A stretch of DNA of 64,000 nt, taken from assembly GCA_002682825.1 (NCBI GenBank), contig NOKP01000001.1, forward strand, positions 2,917,296-2,981,295, given 5' to 3'. Below the pieces are notes generated by a model. That model saw only the letters and a list, made by a program, of their open reading frames with translations, was not told where the DNA came from and made no database searches. The position numbers and the translations under genes were made by a program. Below are positions 50,001 to 62,894 of this stretch, one piece after another. This stretch comes from Neonectria sp. B-13 (lineage: Eukaryota > Ascomycota > Sordariomycetes > Hypocreales > Nectriaceae). Each line of letters begins with the position of its first letter. Within the stretch, counting starts at the first letter, position 1.

Positions 50001-50833
50001 GGGCGGTTGTTGCCATACTGCGCCAGTCGCTGCGAAGCAGCAGCACTCGGAGCACCGATGCTGTTGAGGGTCCCGGCGCCGGAGATGCCGGCGGCGGCAT
50101 ACCGAGCTTCGATGCCATCGGCCGGGGCGTGGCCCGGTTCCACAATCGGAGTCTCGGGCGGCGGCGGGGAGCCGCGGCTAGCTCGGGTTGTTGAGGTTGA
50201 CGCTGTTGAGGCGAATCGGTTCACCCCGGGATCGTTCATCTTGGGATGGTCAATAGCGGAGGCCTGTGGTACCGCATGAGTGGAGGGGGCCGGTGCGGCG
50301 GCGGCGGCGGCGGCGGCGGCGGGAGGAGGGTAGTAGGTCTTCTGGTAGCTAGGGTAGTTCGCGTTGGGGGGTGGGCGGTGTTGATCAACCAAGGGCCGTT
50401 GGAAGAGGTCGTCGTCGGCGTCGGGACTCGTCGGGGAGCTGATAGGCTTGGGGGCAGCGCCTCTGCGCTCGGCGAGGCCTGGCTTCTTTCCAAATGGACC
50501 GGTGTCTAGACGAGGGCTGGTGTCATTGTAGGCAGAGCCAAAGGGTCTGGCGGGTGTCGGTTTGCGGACGTCGTCGTCGTCTGGGAAAGGCAAAGGGGCG
50601 GCAGAGCTGGAGGCACCCGGCGGGAGTGGAAACGAGTGCTTGCTGGCGGGAGACGAGGCAGAAGGAGGAGCAGCAAATCTGAAGGCCGATCCCGAGGACC
50701 TGTGGTCGGCGGCGGGCTGGGGACTCTGGGGTTTAAAAATGCGCAGGGGTTCGATGGTCGGGCTGTCGCAATCATCGGGGGCCGGTTTGTTGAGGAACAT
50801 TTCCTCGTCCGGGACGCCGCGACTTCGCTCCAT
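47099..50833 (-). CDS. WW domain - PhoD-like phosphatase protein
   Basis: Three exons (50833-48381, 48328-47640, 47586-47099) encode 1209 residues. The first 460 residues are disordered and rich in Pro, Ser and Gln, with a nine-alanine run at about 170-180. A WW domain at about 463-500 (LPEGWIAHLDQTSGQYYYIH...WEFPKGP) has both Trp residues. A short repeat SPMFGKQxMA follows. From about 585 the sequence fits the fungal PhoD-like metallophosphatase family: GVYFGPYLRYV, QLGLGDQIYGDRLW and, across intron 1, QIDDHDIFDGYGSYPD, with metal-ligand-type Asp/His. WW domains bind Pro-rich peptides, so the protein is probably a scaffolded phosphoesterase; substrate unknown. The start at ATG 50833 (MERSRGVPDEE) is the first in-frame ATG downstream of repetitive CGTGAGG DNA. 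Confidence 0.88.
50296..50325. repeat. GCG/CGC trinucleotide repeat encoding poly-alanine
   Basis: About nine consecutive GCG units (plus strand) lie within exon 1 of the WW-PhoD gene and encode an Ala run next to a Pro-rich stretch. Such repeats often vary in length between strains. Confidence 0.85.
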
Positions 50834-53148
50834 CTTGGCAGGAGGCGTAGAGAGTGAGGCGTGAGACGTGAGGCGTGAGCGCAAGGCGTGAGGGCTGCGC
50901 GGACAGCTCGGTCGGTCGGTGTGTGGGCAGTTGGTAAGTTGGGTCAACGCGGGGTCTCGCTGCGTCACAGGCGGGGCGTAGATGGTGGGAAGATGACGCG
51001 CCGGGTCGAAGAAGCGCTGAAGGATTGCTTTGTCTGACGCGGGAAGGCAGACTGGGTTCGGAGGAAGGTCTGGCCGCTATGGGAGGCCGCTGGCCAAGAG
51101 AAGTTTCGAGACGATGGTGTCGCGGTGCCTTGGTCAAGCTGGGCAGTGTTGGACGTTGGAACGTTGGACGTTGGACGCTGGCCTTGGGCGGGGTTGGTTG
51201 CGTGAGGAAAGTGGCTCCCCCCCTGTTGGTTTACGGGAAAGCTCCAAGCAAGCTCCAACTGGTCGCAGAAACGGCCGCGCCAGGAACAAGGGACAAGGCG
51301 TGAAGATAGAGCAAGATGTAAGGAGTAAGATGTAAGATGTAAGGAGGAGTTTCAAGTCAAGAGGAACAGACGGGCAACAACAGGAATGGGTGGATGAATG
51401 AATGAATGAACGAAGAGTGACGGAGCCAGGGCCTAACGGGGGGTCAGGCGAAGATCAGACGAAGCGCTGTGCGCTGCACGAATACAAGTATGACTACGTA
51501 GGGGAACGGATAGAAAGGAGGGGCGGGGGGGAGGGAGGAGGGAGGGTGACGGCGAGAACAAGCGCGAGAGTGACAGTGAGAAGATAATTACTCTTTCAGG
51601 GTAAAATGCAGACTTGCAGAGCTGCTAGGGTGCTCATCATCGAGGCTATTTGCCGTCCGCTGTCCTGGTTGGAGTACGGACGGACTGCATGTGGGAACGA
51701 CGAGACAGCCGCCGAGACACGAGGCCCTCCAGCCAGCCAGAGATGCGAATCAGGGCACAAGGACAAGGGTCAGGGCGGGGGCCAAATGGCCCTTCCGAGG
51801 TTCCTCAGGCGGCAGAAGACACCGGACTGAGGAACATAAAGAAGTTGCGTCGCATGTAGGCTCTTGTTTCCTTGGTGTGGTGGACTTGGCAATGGAGGCC
51901 TGGCGAGAGACGCTGGGACTCGGACCAGGGCTAGCACTGACACCTGGATCAATCGCAAAGCTCGGGAGGGCGGGAACCAAGAATCCACCAGGCATGGAGA
52001 CTTTTGTTTCAGCGGCACCAGCGCCAGGCGGCGCCATGATTGGCCCTCGCCGACATTGCCAACCCTGTAAGCGCCCGGGAGCTTCGACGATGTGCCACGG
52101 AGCCCACGGACTAGGGCCAAGGATGGGGAAGGCGAATACCCTTGTCCTCGTCTTGGTGGATAGCGCCAATGACGGGCGGCTGATTGACGGCCGTGGATTG
52201 GCCCGTCTTGCAACAGTCGCTCGAAGAAGACCATTCACGCAAGCGCCGACACCTCGAGCCAAGAAATGAGGGAGTCCAAGAGTCCACCGGCTCATATCAA
52301 TCCTTTCTCTAACACATGAAAACTAGGAAAACTAGAAAAACGGAGCGAACAGGCCAGCTGGCGTCGTCACATCCCCCGCCGAGGGAGGCTGTGTCGACTT
52401 AGAGGACGCGCACCCGGCGGCCGATTCCGTAGCACCCCGTTTACGGACTGGGCAACGGGGCGATAGGACCAGGCTAATAAATACCAAGACAACCATGAGT
52501 CTAAAGTGCCAGCTCGAGCATGGTCCTGACCATAGAGCACGATGCATGCCTAGGTACCTTGATCTGGTCACTCGCACGTTAGCCTTGCTGTCGCACAAAA
52601 ACCCAATCCAGAAACGACATGAAGAGAAAGGACAAAGTCTTTTTCAACCGCCTACTGCTTGCTATAGGCGTCAGGCTTGTCAGATGTGAAGTAAATGTTC
52701 AGAAAACTTATATGGATTGGATGAGAAACCGGTCATGTTCAAAAGTGTGGAACCATGGCGACTGTAGTCTTGTTTCGAGATTTTGACAAGTAGATGAGAT
52801 GAAACAATTTCGGGATGGGAATATTTAACGGTTTCAGCTGATGTTACTTTTTGAAGCTTCGCCAACATGTGCCTAATAACTTAAGGTATTAGGCCTAACG
52901 GTACCTAGTCCCAGAACCCAAACACAGTGGTCCAGCACAGTGCCTCACGCGCATCTTTGGTGGTGATTAAAAGTGGACCGTGCAACCTCTCAACGCGTCC
53001 ACGCCCGCCCAGACGCGGTTTCGCCAATGTCTAATGTCAAGACGTCACGAACACGATCACAACCCAAGCTCGAGATGCTGTGATCGGTGAATTAGCCCGT
53101 CGTCGCCCATCCGAATCAGCCTAAAGCCCTAGGCTACCCCCCTACACG
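50834..53148. other. 2.3-kb divergent intergenic region (WW-PhoD / MSH3)
   Basis: No gene is supported; long frames on both strands at 51690-52295 are mirror images of each other with no domain. Directly upstream of the WW-PhoD start, CGTGAGG-type units repeat at 50850-50900. There are GAATGAAT repeats at 51393-51412 and purine-rich DNA at 51510-51550. A perfect inverted repeat GCCTAATA-acttaagg-TATTAGGC is at 52871-52894. Confidence 0.55.
52871..52894. repeat. Perfect 8-bp inverted repeat
   Basis: GCCTAATA (52871-52878) and TATTAGGC (52887-52894) flank ACTTAAGG, about 255 bp upstream of the MSH3 start. It could be a palindromic protein-binding site or simply chance. Confidence 0.7.
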
Positions 53149-56100
53149 ATGGCTCCCGCATCTAAAACACCTGCCAAGAAGCAACAATCTCTCACATCCT
53201 TCTTCACCCCCAAGACTGTCAATGGCCTCGCCGCAGCCTTCCAAAAACAGAGCCAGGCCCGCTCGCCATCCCAATCCACAACAAAAGATGCCGAGTTGCC
53301 ATCCCGGAAACGTCCACTCGAGGACACGGATAAGGGCAATGAGCAACCCGAACAGCCCGTAAAGAAGGCCAGAAGCCATGTTGACGATGACGATGACGAT
53401 GACGAATCAAGCACATTCTTCGCCTCAAAGTCTGCACGCGAGTCTACGAACGAGCCTGCACGCGGTGCCGACGACTCCAGGACCAACGCTCAAACAGCAA
53501 ATCCCACGGCCCGCACCGAACGCTATCGATACGACAGTTCCAACTCCAAAGACTCTGCCAACGAAGGTCCAAATAAGAACGGCAACGATGACACCGAGTC
53601 GAAGCGGCACCACGAGGCCCTACACAAGAAATTTGTCAAGAAGCTCGGGCATCCAGACGCCTTGGCCTGGCGCCGGCGAGGCCAACATATTGAAACCCCA
53701 GCTGGTGAAGATGAAGACGCAGATGCAGATGCAGATGCAGACGAAGAAGAGACACCGGCTCCGACAAAGGCGAAGAAGAAGGGCTCAAAGACGGGGAAAC
53801 TGACACCCATGGAGATGCAGTTCCTCGACATCAAGAGGAAACACATGGACACCGTCCTCATTGTCGAGGTCGGCTACAAGTTCCGTTTCTTTGGCGAAGA
53901 CGCCCGCATCGCCGCCAAGGAATTGAGCATCGTCTGCATCCCAGGCAAGATGCGCTATGATGAACGTGAGCAGAGCAGTCACCCGACCGCCAATTGCTTC
54001 ATGCTGACCTAGTCTCACAGACCCCTCCGAGGCGCATCTAGATCGCTTCGCCTCGGCCAGCATTCCCGTTCACCGACTCCCTATTCATGCTAAGCGCCTT
54101 GTCGCCGCCGGGCACAAGGTCGGAGTCGTCCGTCAGATTGAGACGGCTGCTTTGAAGAAGGCCGGAGACAACCGCAACGCCCCCTTTGTTCGGAAACTCA
54201 CCAATCTCTATACAAAAGGCACCTACATCGACGAGAATGGCGAGCTAGATCCGAGTGGCACTTCCGGTGCCCCTTCGGGCGGCTACCTCCTCTGCATCAC
54301 TGAGACCAAGGCCAAAGGTGCGGGCACTGATGAGAAAGTTGACGTCGGTATTATTGCTGTTCAGCCAGCCACAGGAGACATCATCTACGACCGCTTTGAG
54401 GACGGCTTCATGCGCAGCGAGATCGAAACCCGTCTCCTGCACATCTCCCCCTGCGAGTTCCTCATTGTTGGCGAGCTTACCAAAGGCACCGAGAAGCTAG
54501 TCCAGCACCTTTCGGGCAGCAGCACCAACGTCTTTGGTGACAAAAGCCGGGTTGAGCGCGTTCCTAGGGATAAGACCATGGCCGCCGAAGCCTACTCTCA
54601 TGTCACCCAGTTCTATGCCGAAAAGCTCAAGGAGAACGCCCAAGATGAGACTGCCAGTGCACTTCTAAACAAGGTTCTCAAGCTGCCCGAGCTTGTTACC
54701 ATCTGCCTCTCGGCCATGATCCACCACCTCCAGGAGTATGGCCTCGAGCACATTTTCGACTTAACCAAGTACTTCGAGAGCTTTAGCACCCGCTCGCACA
54801 TGCTCCTCAATGGCACAACCCTCGAGAGCCTCGAAGTCTACCGCAACTCAACAGATCATTCTGAGAAGGGCAGTCTGTTCTGGGCCCTTGACAAGACACT
54901 CACACGCTTCGGCCAACGTCTCCTCCGCAAGTGGGTGGGCCGGCCTTTACTCGATCAGACCCATCTCGAAGAACGCCTCGGCGCTGTGCAGGAGCTCCTT
55001 GATAAGGAGTCCACCGCCGCCGTCGACCAGCTGGAGAGGCTCCTGGCCGGCAACAAGACGGACCTCGAACGGAGCCTTATCCGCATCTACTACGGCAAAT
55101 GTACCCGCCCCGAGCTTCTCTCCGTTCTCCAAACCCTCCAGAGGATCGCCGGCCACTACACCACCGTCAAAGATCCGTCCAACACTCCCTTTGATTCCCC
55201 CCTCCTCAGCAACGCCATCTGCTCCCTCCCCCAGATCCTCGACACTGTCGTCTCCTATCTTGAGCGCATCAACCTGCAAGCTGCCCGCAAAGATGACAAA
55301 TATGGCTTCTTCCGGGACGAGTACCATACGGAAGACATGCAGGACCACCAGCTTGGCATCCTCCATGTGGAGCACGAGCTGGATGCCCACCGGGCTGTGG
55401 CCGCCGAGAAGATCAAGAAGAAGACGGTCGAGTACGTGACCGTAGCCGGCATCGAGTACCTCATCGAGGTGCCCAACGCCGATGTCAAGCACATCCCCGC
55501 TTCGTGGAGCAAGATCTCGGGCACCAAGAAGGTCTCACGTTTCCATACCCCTGAGGTCCTCCGCCTCACCAAGGAACGCGACCAGCACCGTGAGGCCTTG
55601 GCCGCCGCATGCGACAGGGCCTTCAAGGACCTCCTCGCCGCTATCGCCGCCGATTACCAGCCCCTTCGTGATGTCGTCTCTGCCCTCGCCACGCTCGACT
55701 GCCTCCTATCCCTCTCCAAGGTTGCTGCGCAGCCCGGTTATTCACGTCCGTCCTTCCTCCCGTCCTCAGCCGACCCGTCCATCTCCATCACCCAAGGCCG
55801 CCACGCCATCGCCGAGCATACCCTTGACGGCGCCTACATCCCCTTCACCACATCCCTCGCCCATCCAGCGCCCCTCGCCAACCTCATCACGGGGCCCAAC
55901 ATGGGCGGCAAGTCTTCCTTCGTCCGCGCCCTCGCCCTCATCGTCCTCCTCGCTCAGGTCGGCTCCTTCGTTCCCGCCGACGCCCTCACCCTCACCATCT
56001 GCGATGCCATTCACACCCGCACCGGCGCCCGCGACAACCTCTTCGCCGGCGAGTCCACCTTCATGGTCGAGGTCTCCGAGACGGCCCGCATCCTCCGTTC

Positions 56101-56569
56101 CGCCACCCCCCGCAGCCTCGTCATCCTCGACGAGCTCGGCCGCGGCACCAGCACCCACGATGGTGCCGCTATCGCCCAGGCCGTCCTCCAGCACGTCGTC
56201 ACCGAAACCCGCTGTCTCACCCTCTTCATCACACATTACCAGAACCTCGCTCGAGTCGTTGACGGTCTCGAAGGCGTCAAAAACGTCCACATGAAGTTCA
56301 GGGCCGAGAAGGGCGAGGATGGCGAGGAAGAGATCACCTTCTTATACGAGGTTGGGGAGGGTATTGCACATCGATCCTACGGCCTGAATGTCGCTAGGCT
56401 AGCCCGTATTCCTAGGAAGGTCATTGATGTCGCCGGCGAGAAATCGAAGCAGCTGGAACAGGAAATGCAGATGCGCCGCCTCAAGGGTGTGTGTCGGACG
56501 CTAACCGACGTGATTGAAAATAGGTCAGACCAGCTTGACCAACTTATTGCCAGCATTGAGCAACTGTAA
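53149..56569 (+). CDS. msh3: DNA mismatch repair protein MSH3 (MutS homologue 3)
   Basis: Two exons (53149-53965, 54021-56569) encode 1121 residues. A PCNA-interacting box (Q12-S-L15-T-S-F18-F19) sits at the N-terminus, followed by a charged disordered region with an Asp run. The mismatch-binding MutS I domain begins around 225 ([21 protein letters not shown]). The MSH3-type continuation across the intron reads [20 protein letters not shown]. Connector, lever and clamp regions follow, then the ATPase with Walker [10 protein letters not shown] near 896-904, signature [10 protein letters not shown] and Walker [17 protein letters not shown] near 970. The protein pairs with MSH2 as MutS-beta to recognise insertion/deletion loops and to act in recombination. 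Everything expected is intact. The first ATG after an in-frame stop is used. Confidence 0.97.
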
Positions 56570-57435
56570 GATATGCCATAACTACTAAGAATATACCTGT
56601 TGAGTCGACAACGTTCCGTCTTCAAGCAAAATGAGAAAGATGGATCACTGATAATGATTGCAATATAAGGAGCAACTTCCCTCGACAAGAGTTTACATGC
56701 GTCGCACCAGCTTACCCTCCAGTCCAACTCCATCGTAAATAAATGCAGCTCGCCAATCCTCCAAAATATTTCAAAACACCCAAAATACTCCGCAGTGTGG
56801 TTGTAGTGCTTTAAATACTCATGTTGTTTTGCTCCGTGGATAAACCCGCCCATAATGCACTTCAAGCTAAAATCCCAAGATACACCGTCTGTCCCGGCAC
56901 GTATAGCTGCATGACTTTAAAACCAGAGAGACGCCGTTGAAGTGATAATCCCTTGCCTGTCTAACTTGGAAATTCCTCTCAGTTTGATCTGGTCAAACCT
57001 AGGCTTGGGGAGAGGTGTGAAATCGCTAGGTCCTATGCCTGTTTCTATTCGAACGTCATATGTTAGCCCAAGCCGTGGAGCGATCAATTAGCGGATGCAG
57101 GAAATACGGGTGAGTTGCGGGGCATCATATATTCCCAACGATACTTGGGCGGAATATATTCGATCCCATATTGGGTTTCTCAAAAAGGTGCGTCTTACCG
57201 TGGTCATATGGAATTATTGGCGTCGTTTCGGTAACTAGGTCGGCATTGCAGCAAACCAGAAGCCCTATTCTAAGACGGATGTTAGTCTCATAAACATCTT
57301 GACAAGGGCTTGCTCATACCTAGCTGAAGTTTGCAAGCCGCAGAGCCTCCTAGTGAGCGACACAACGCATAAAAAGGTAGAAATATGACAAACTCCATCA
57401 ACCTAGAGGTCAGTGCTTATGGAATACGTAAGTCC
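56570..57435. other. Convergent 3' intergenic region (MSH3 / zinc-finger gene)
   Basis: 866 bp of AT-richer DNA containing both 3' ends. Minus-strand frames overlapping the MSH3 end are shadows. A local near-direct repeat of CATATT/GGAATATATTCG occurs at 57124-57180. Nothing else is recognised. Confidence 0.5.
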
Positions 57436-59447
57436 TCAGATACGCAGGTCCTCTGGGTTCAAATTGTGCTGGATGTCAAGTCCATCGCTTGTGGTCTGTA
57501 AATTCCACGTCCCATGCAGGCCCATGTTCTTGCTATCGCAGAACTCGCCGTTGTCGACACCCTCGCAGGCATGTGTTTCTGACTTGATATTTTCGCCATT
57601 GGATGACGCAACATTGATATCACGATCATTGTGCAGATGCTCTCTTGATCTATTAATCGGGGTAAATGCAAGCGAGCGGAGTGTTGAGTTCGTGGTTGCT
57701 TGGTTGTAGGGGCTGAGAAACAACCGATCATGGGAGAGAAGAGGGTTCGTCCCAGAAACGCCGAGAAACTGGTTTCCACTGTTTCTGTGTGTAGGATCTC
57801 CAGCGCTTGGGTGAGAATAGTCTTGTTTGGCTTGGAGAGATCCACTGGATGATAGTCCGAATGGATCTTGGTTGATCCCGTTATACTGAGAGGATGCAGA
57901 AAATGGAAGTCTCGACGATGCGTTGTAGATGGTAGCATCTTTCAAGGCATATGATGCTTCCACATGGTTGAATGAGCCTGGTTTTTCTGTCAGTATCTGC
58001 TCCGTTGGAGAATGCGTGATCGCCTCGGGCTTATCGGTCCCCCGTCATCTCATGGTCAGGGGTTAGGCTCTATCTAATCTTACCCAGGTACGGTTGAGAA
58101 TGCATGCTTCCACGGCTTCCGTCCCTTGTGCCGAAAATCTTGGCGGAGAGTTCTCTAGAGGATGGGGTCGGAGAGACGAGGTTCGATTGGGAGATCGGGT
58201 TCGACGGGGGCATGCCAAGTCGGTCGTGGAGATCAAACCTAATCGTCGAGGTTAGCGCAGAGTTCAAAGGGCTTGAAAGCTGCAACATACCTCTGGCCAT
58301 TTTGAGTGGAACTCGAGAAGGGTCGACTTTCAAAGGCATCTATATGGGCGTTAGTGAAATCCACTGGTTCTAGCAGTCCACCTACTGGGGTTCCTGTCAT
58401 CATCACGGAACACATCGTGATTGAGCCGAAAAGGAGCCAGTGAGAGTGGCATTTCCGGGGTTCCTTCATGGTTCTGCTTTAGCTTGCCTCCAGCCTTCTT
58501 TGCAGTTTGTGCTTTGTTGCCGCGTGTACTTGGCCTGCGCTGTCTTGGGATATTTGCGGAGATCTCCGCGAGTGGTTCTGGCTTTCTGCGCTTCGCTCTT
58601 GTAGCCTTCCGCGGTGGAGTCTAGTAGTGTTAGTTTGTGAGATTGCTTCTGATGGGCGAGGCTTACAGATTCTTCTTGGCCAGGGATAGGAGACGAGGTT
58701 TCGTCGTAAACCCCTTTCACCCTTTCAATCTCAAATTCGGAAGTCAAGATAACTTGGGTGGGCTCAATGCCTTCAGACGTTCTCCTCATCTTCTCTATAA
58801 CGGATTTTGGCTTTCTCTGATTGCGGGTACGCTTCATCTCTTCGTTTGCGAGATCCATTTTACCCATACCAGGCCAAATCTGCCCCTTGAGTGACAGCAT
58901 GTCAGCACCCCCCAGGTACTCGTCTAGGGCTTCTAGTACGTTCTCGGATTGAAAAAGTCCTGGATAGATTGGGAAGTCCGGTGTCGGGTCTTCTTCTTCG
59001 ATCTTGACAGCCGTGCTGTTACTGCCATTTCGCTTTGGCTTTCTCTTGACCTGCTACTCTCAATGTCAGAATTGCCACTCTCGGGGTCCCCGTTGTGCGA
59101 GTGACACCAACCTTTGCTGTGGGCGCTGAAGAAAGACCTCTGGTTCGCCTGTTGCGTGCTACTTCTTTAAGTTGTTTTGCTTTCATCCTCTCCACAAGCA
59201 AGCCTTCGATGCCGTTCTGCGAGTACCAGACTTCGTATTGTCGAAGGGCAACAGAAGCGGCGATGTCTTGGTGGGCTTTGAGTTTCGTCTGGGTCTCATG
59301 ATGCAGATGGCCTTTGGATGCAATGTGAGTGAGCAAATGCGACACATCGGAGAAGTGAGGGGCGTCGGGGCAAACGGTGCAAAGGAGTGGAATTTGCTTG
59401 TTAGCAGAGTTGGCTACACCAGTTCCCGCCGTGACTCCCGAAGCCAT
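57436..59447 (-). CDS. Conserved fungal protein with N-terminal C2H2-like zinc finger
   Basis: Six exons (59447-59112, 59050-58667, 58620-58386, 58339-58291, 58238-58084, 57977-57436) encode 566 residues with consistent phases and good branch sites (AACTAAC, CACTAAC). Near residue 20 there is a C2H2-type finger, LLCTVCPDAPHFSDVSHLLTH followed by a second histidine in SKGHL. A helical, Arg/Lys-rich segment follows (RQYEVWYSQNGIEGLLVERMKAK). The middle is basic and disordered, with AT-hook-like TPPRKATRAKRRKP around 240, and the tail is Ser/Asn-rich. I recognise the type as an uncharacterised Pezizomycotina protein but not a function; nuclear location is inferred from the finger and basic patches. 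The third and fourth introns are only about 46 nt; the fifth is 106 nt. Confidence 0.8.
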
Positions 59448-61223
59448 CTCCTGCACACAACATGGTCAGTAACCTGATTCGCAGTCCCATGAATTATTCT
59501 CGGCTGTGCTCTGGTCGATGCAGAGTCGGGGAAATGGGGCGGGTTCGTACTAGGATTCAGCAGCTGTCTGCTCCGATGGAGTCTTAGGGGAAGGGAAGGG
59601 TCACCAAACGAACGAGTGTTTTGGGTCGAGCCCGAGATACAACGGAGCCAAAATAGCAAGTCGTGTGCAATGGTTAATTGGACAGGAGAAGGCTTGAAGG
59701 GTGAGGTGGAATGTGGGCTCATCGAAGATGCTGGCCGCAACACGACTTACAGGAGCACGTCCGGCTGGCTTCCTTCCAGGGCCCATACTGCGCTCAAGGC
59801 AACAGCAGTTGGCTCTCAACGGTAGCAACGGCAGCAACCTGGCCGTTTGCTGATGTTGCTGTTGGGTTGACCCTGTCCAGTGGCGGTTGACTCGATGAGA
59901 TGGAGGTCCACAATGTGTCCTGAAGAAGGCAGTCCCCAGCTACACCAGTTCGGTCCAGGAGGAAGGTGTGATGCAGATAACTGACACTCTTCACTTGCCT
60001 TCTGCGGGCTAATAGGTCCTCAACTCGCTGCTTCCCTGCCCATGCATTCTAGCTTCCAATTCGCAGTGTCAACCGGCTTCGGGACCGGCACAGGTGTGCT
60101 GCTGAATCCCCCTGGGTTCGGGTCAATTGGACGTTAGATTGAGTCACTTCGCGACTCTATGGCCAAGTGTCGAGTCCGAAAGGTTTTGGCAACAGGACAA
60201 TCTCTTTAAGCTATTACCGGCAAGTGACCAGCTCTTTAGGCTGTAAGGCTGATTCTTCCCCTTGGTTGCGGTAAGTTCCATGGGAGAGATAAGTTGCATT
60301 CAGCAGTTTTCAATTCGCATTGGAAAGGCGGCCGGCATGAATCAGAATCTTTTCGTTTGTTGGGACGGTGGAAATACTCGTTTTCATCAAGGATGCTCTT
60401 GATGCACCTAGTAAATCAGCAGGAGGAACTCTCAGAATGCGTTCCTTCGCCTTCGATGTTCCTTGAGGCGTGGGTGCCCGGATTTTAGGGTAACCCTAAG
60501 GTATTGGTCCAAGTATTAGGTACAAGATGGTAGAAGTTTGACCACGGAAGGAGTGGCCAAGAGGTCGGGAAGGGACGCGGCTCGAGGGATGCCACAATGT
60601 CAACAGCTGTGCCCATGGAACGGAGGAAGGCGGCGGATCAGAGGATGGTTCCAGAAGACGAAAAAGAACAGATCCCAGGCTAGACCCAGGATGAACGCAT
60701 CGGATGTTTCCGTCATGTCCAATTACCTGGAAGGTGCGATCAGATTTTGCGGCTTTGGCAGCTGGCAACACCGGGCAGCTGGCAGGCATCCAAAAGGGGC
60801 TGATACGCTGAACCACGGACTGAGGCAGCCAGATTACACCTTGGGGCTCACTATTAAGTAAACACAGGCCGAGTGAAATTATTTTAGAATTCGATAGGCT
60901 AAAAACAAGTTTGACATGATAGCAATGTTATTCAGGTGACTTGAAGGTCAAGATAGCCCAGAGAAGCTGGGCATGTATACCTACTACCTCCAAACCAAGT
61001 CATCAGCTCTGTGATTTGGGTTGTTGAAATCGCGACTGCATGTGAAGGACTTGACAGGGTCAACGCGATAGAGGATTAGGGATGCCCCAAAATAAACCCA
61101 ACTATCTCTTCCCATGTATTATGGTCACCGCAGCGCAGTTAATTGAGGTGTCTAGCAAATGTTTGTGGTAGATGTTTTTGGGCACCACATAGTAAATAGG
61201 GTCCAGTCGATCAGTCGCCAAAC
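59448..61223. other. 1.8-kb intergenic region
   Basis: No gene supported. The left part is the promoter of the minus-strand zinc-finger gene; the right part is the 3' flank of the Bet2 gene. TAAGGTATTGG/AAGTATTAGGTAC-type sequence occurs at 60497-60524. No RNA gene or repeat of note is visible. Confidence 0.5.
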
Positions 61224-62253
61224 TCAACCGATGATTTTCATCATTACTGTCTTCGGCATGCAATACACCGGGTCTACCATTTCCAGGCCGGGATAGCCTA
61301 AGAGACTCAGACCAGTGATGCCAAACAGGGTATGCCAGACATCGACCATGTCGCCGGGACGATCGGAAATCCCTCCCTTCTCAACATCTTGACATCTCAA
61401 GATGAAAGCAATTAAAGCATCTCGGTCAATCCAGTGAGTGCGGTCGATCATCTCGAGGCTGCTCAGCACCCACCAGCTGTAGCAAACGTCTTCATCTTTC
61501 TCCGGTCGGCCGTTGAGACCACCACATGGGACTTGTCTCTCACTCAACCAGCGGCCAAGCTTCTCCTTGTCGACCAGGTCGAGGCGCCCGACGATGGACA
61601 GTGCGGCAACGCAGGTGAAGATTTGGCCCGAGTGCGACTCCGCGCCAGGCCCAACACCATAACCACCGTCGAAGTTTGCGCAAGCAGAAATATGAGCAAC
61701 AGCCTTGTCGACATCAACCAAGGACAGAAGTTTCAGGAGAGATAAGGCATTGAAGGCGCCGTACAGGAAACGAGTGTCTTCCTCACCCCACTCGTCCCCG
61801 GCGAACGTTCCTGTCTCTTGGTTCTGCAGGTTTGCAATGTCTGATTTGGTCAGCACAGAAACAGCAATAGAGAACTTGAAGACACCTACACTTGCCGACC
61901 TGTTGTTTTCCCTTGCCTCTGGCCTCCAGCTCGTCGAAGGCATCCGTCATGGCCAGGATCTGCACAGCACTTACAGTGGAAAGCATGTGGGCATCGTGGC
62001 CAGGCGCCGCACCAAATCCACCGTTTTCATGCTGGCACGAAAGGACAAAGTCAACGACTTCCTGGCGTGGGAGGGCATCAGGCCGACCCAGCAGATGGAG
62101 CGCGGTCAACCCCCAGTACAGCCCACTGAGCCGCAGGTGCTCTGTCAGCCAGTAGTCAAGCTCATCCTTCCTCGTATCCAAGCTCTGTATGTACTTTACA
62201 TGAGCTTCTGCGGCAAGCTTCAGGCTTTCGGGTGTCTGTTTGGCCTGTGCCAT
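61224..62253 (-). CDS. bet2: Geranylgeranyltransferase type II (Rab GGTase) beta subunit, Bet2
   Basis: Two exons (62253-61890, 61840-61224; 49-nt intron) encode 326 residues, matching the family length of about 325. The join reads [14 protein letters not shown]. Prenyltransferase beta repeats are visible: [86 protein letters not shown] and [25 protein letters not shown]. The zinc ligands Asp and Cys (DVCYSWW) and His (VWHTLFG) are present. With the alpha subunit and Rab escort protein it adds geranylgeranyl groups to C-terminal cysteines of Rab GTPases. The start is the first in-frame ATG after a leader with no ATG. It is divergent from the hydrolase gene, 641 bp apart. Confidence 0.97.
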
Positions 62254-62894
62254 GTTGTTGTGAGTGCGAAACAGTTGAGATACGGGTTGGCTGGGTTGAG
62301 TTGTCGTGAGTGGTTGTGCCAAAAGGCGGGCGGGTTAGGTAAGCATTACTCGAGATGCCACCATTTCGACAGGCAACAGCGTGTAAGTGCCTACAGATGT
62401 ACCCTACCTAGACAGCGGTGCTGGAAAATTGCCACTTCAACTACCTATCAGAACGCAACAGCTTGTATCTTCTGGTTTTAACAGGTCCCTAGAGATTTTC
62501 TTAGTCGAGTGTCAAACGGCGCCTCCTCTCCAAACTTGCTACTGGCTTGTGGTCAAAGTCAAAGCTCGACTCACTCTCAATTATTCCCTTGCCCGCATGA
62601 GTAATGCAAAAAGAGGGGAGTCTCGGAGCGCACCCACACGTTGATTCCATCTGCTCCGCCTTTCTTATAACCACCGTTGCCGGCAAGCCGACTATTGTTG
62701 ATCACAAACGTTCAAGTCGGCATCATATTTCTCCTCCGAGCCTAGGATAATGATTTAGCGTTTCGAACAGAGGAGGCAGCACGTCAGACGTTACATCCTG
62801 TGCAGCTCAACAACTACTTCGCCCAACCCTAATCGCAATCGGACACCAAAACCCCGATATTGGACGGTACAACAGCGGAATTCGATGGTTCAGG
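62254..62894. other. Divergent promoter region (Bet2 / hydrolase)
   Basis: 641 bp shared upstream region without coding potential. Only short frames, no repeat and no RNA gene are seen. Confidence 0.55.

Noticed and set aside
51690..52295. Long overlapping frames on both strands (about 180-190 codons)
   Set aside because: They mirror each other on opposite strands and carry no domain; no splice or start context supports either.
55482..56294. 270-codon frame on + inside MSH3 and a 174-codon frame on the opposite strand
   Set aside because: Shadow frames produced by the GC-rich third positions of the MSH3 coding sequence.
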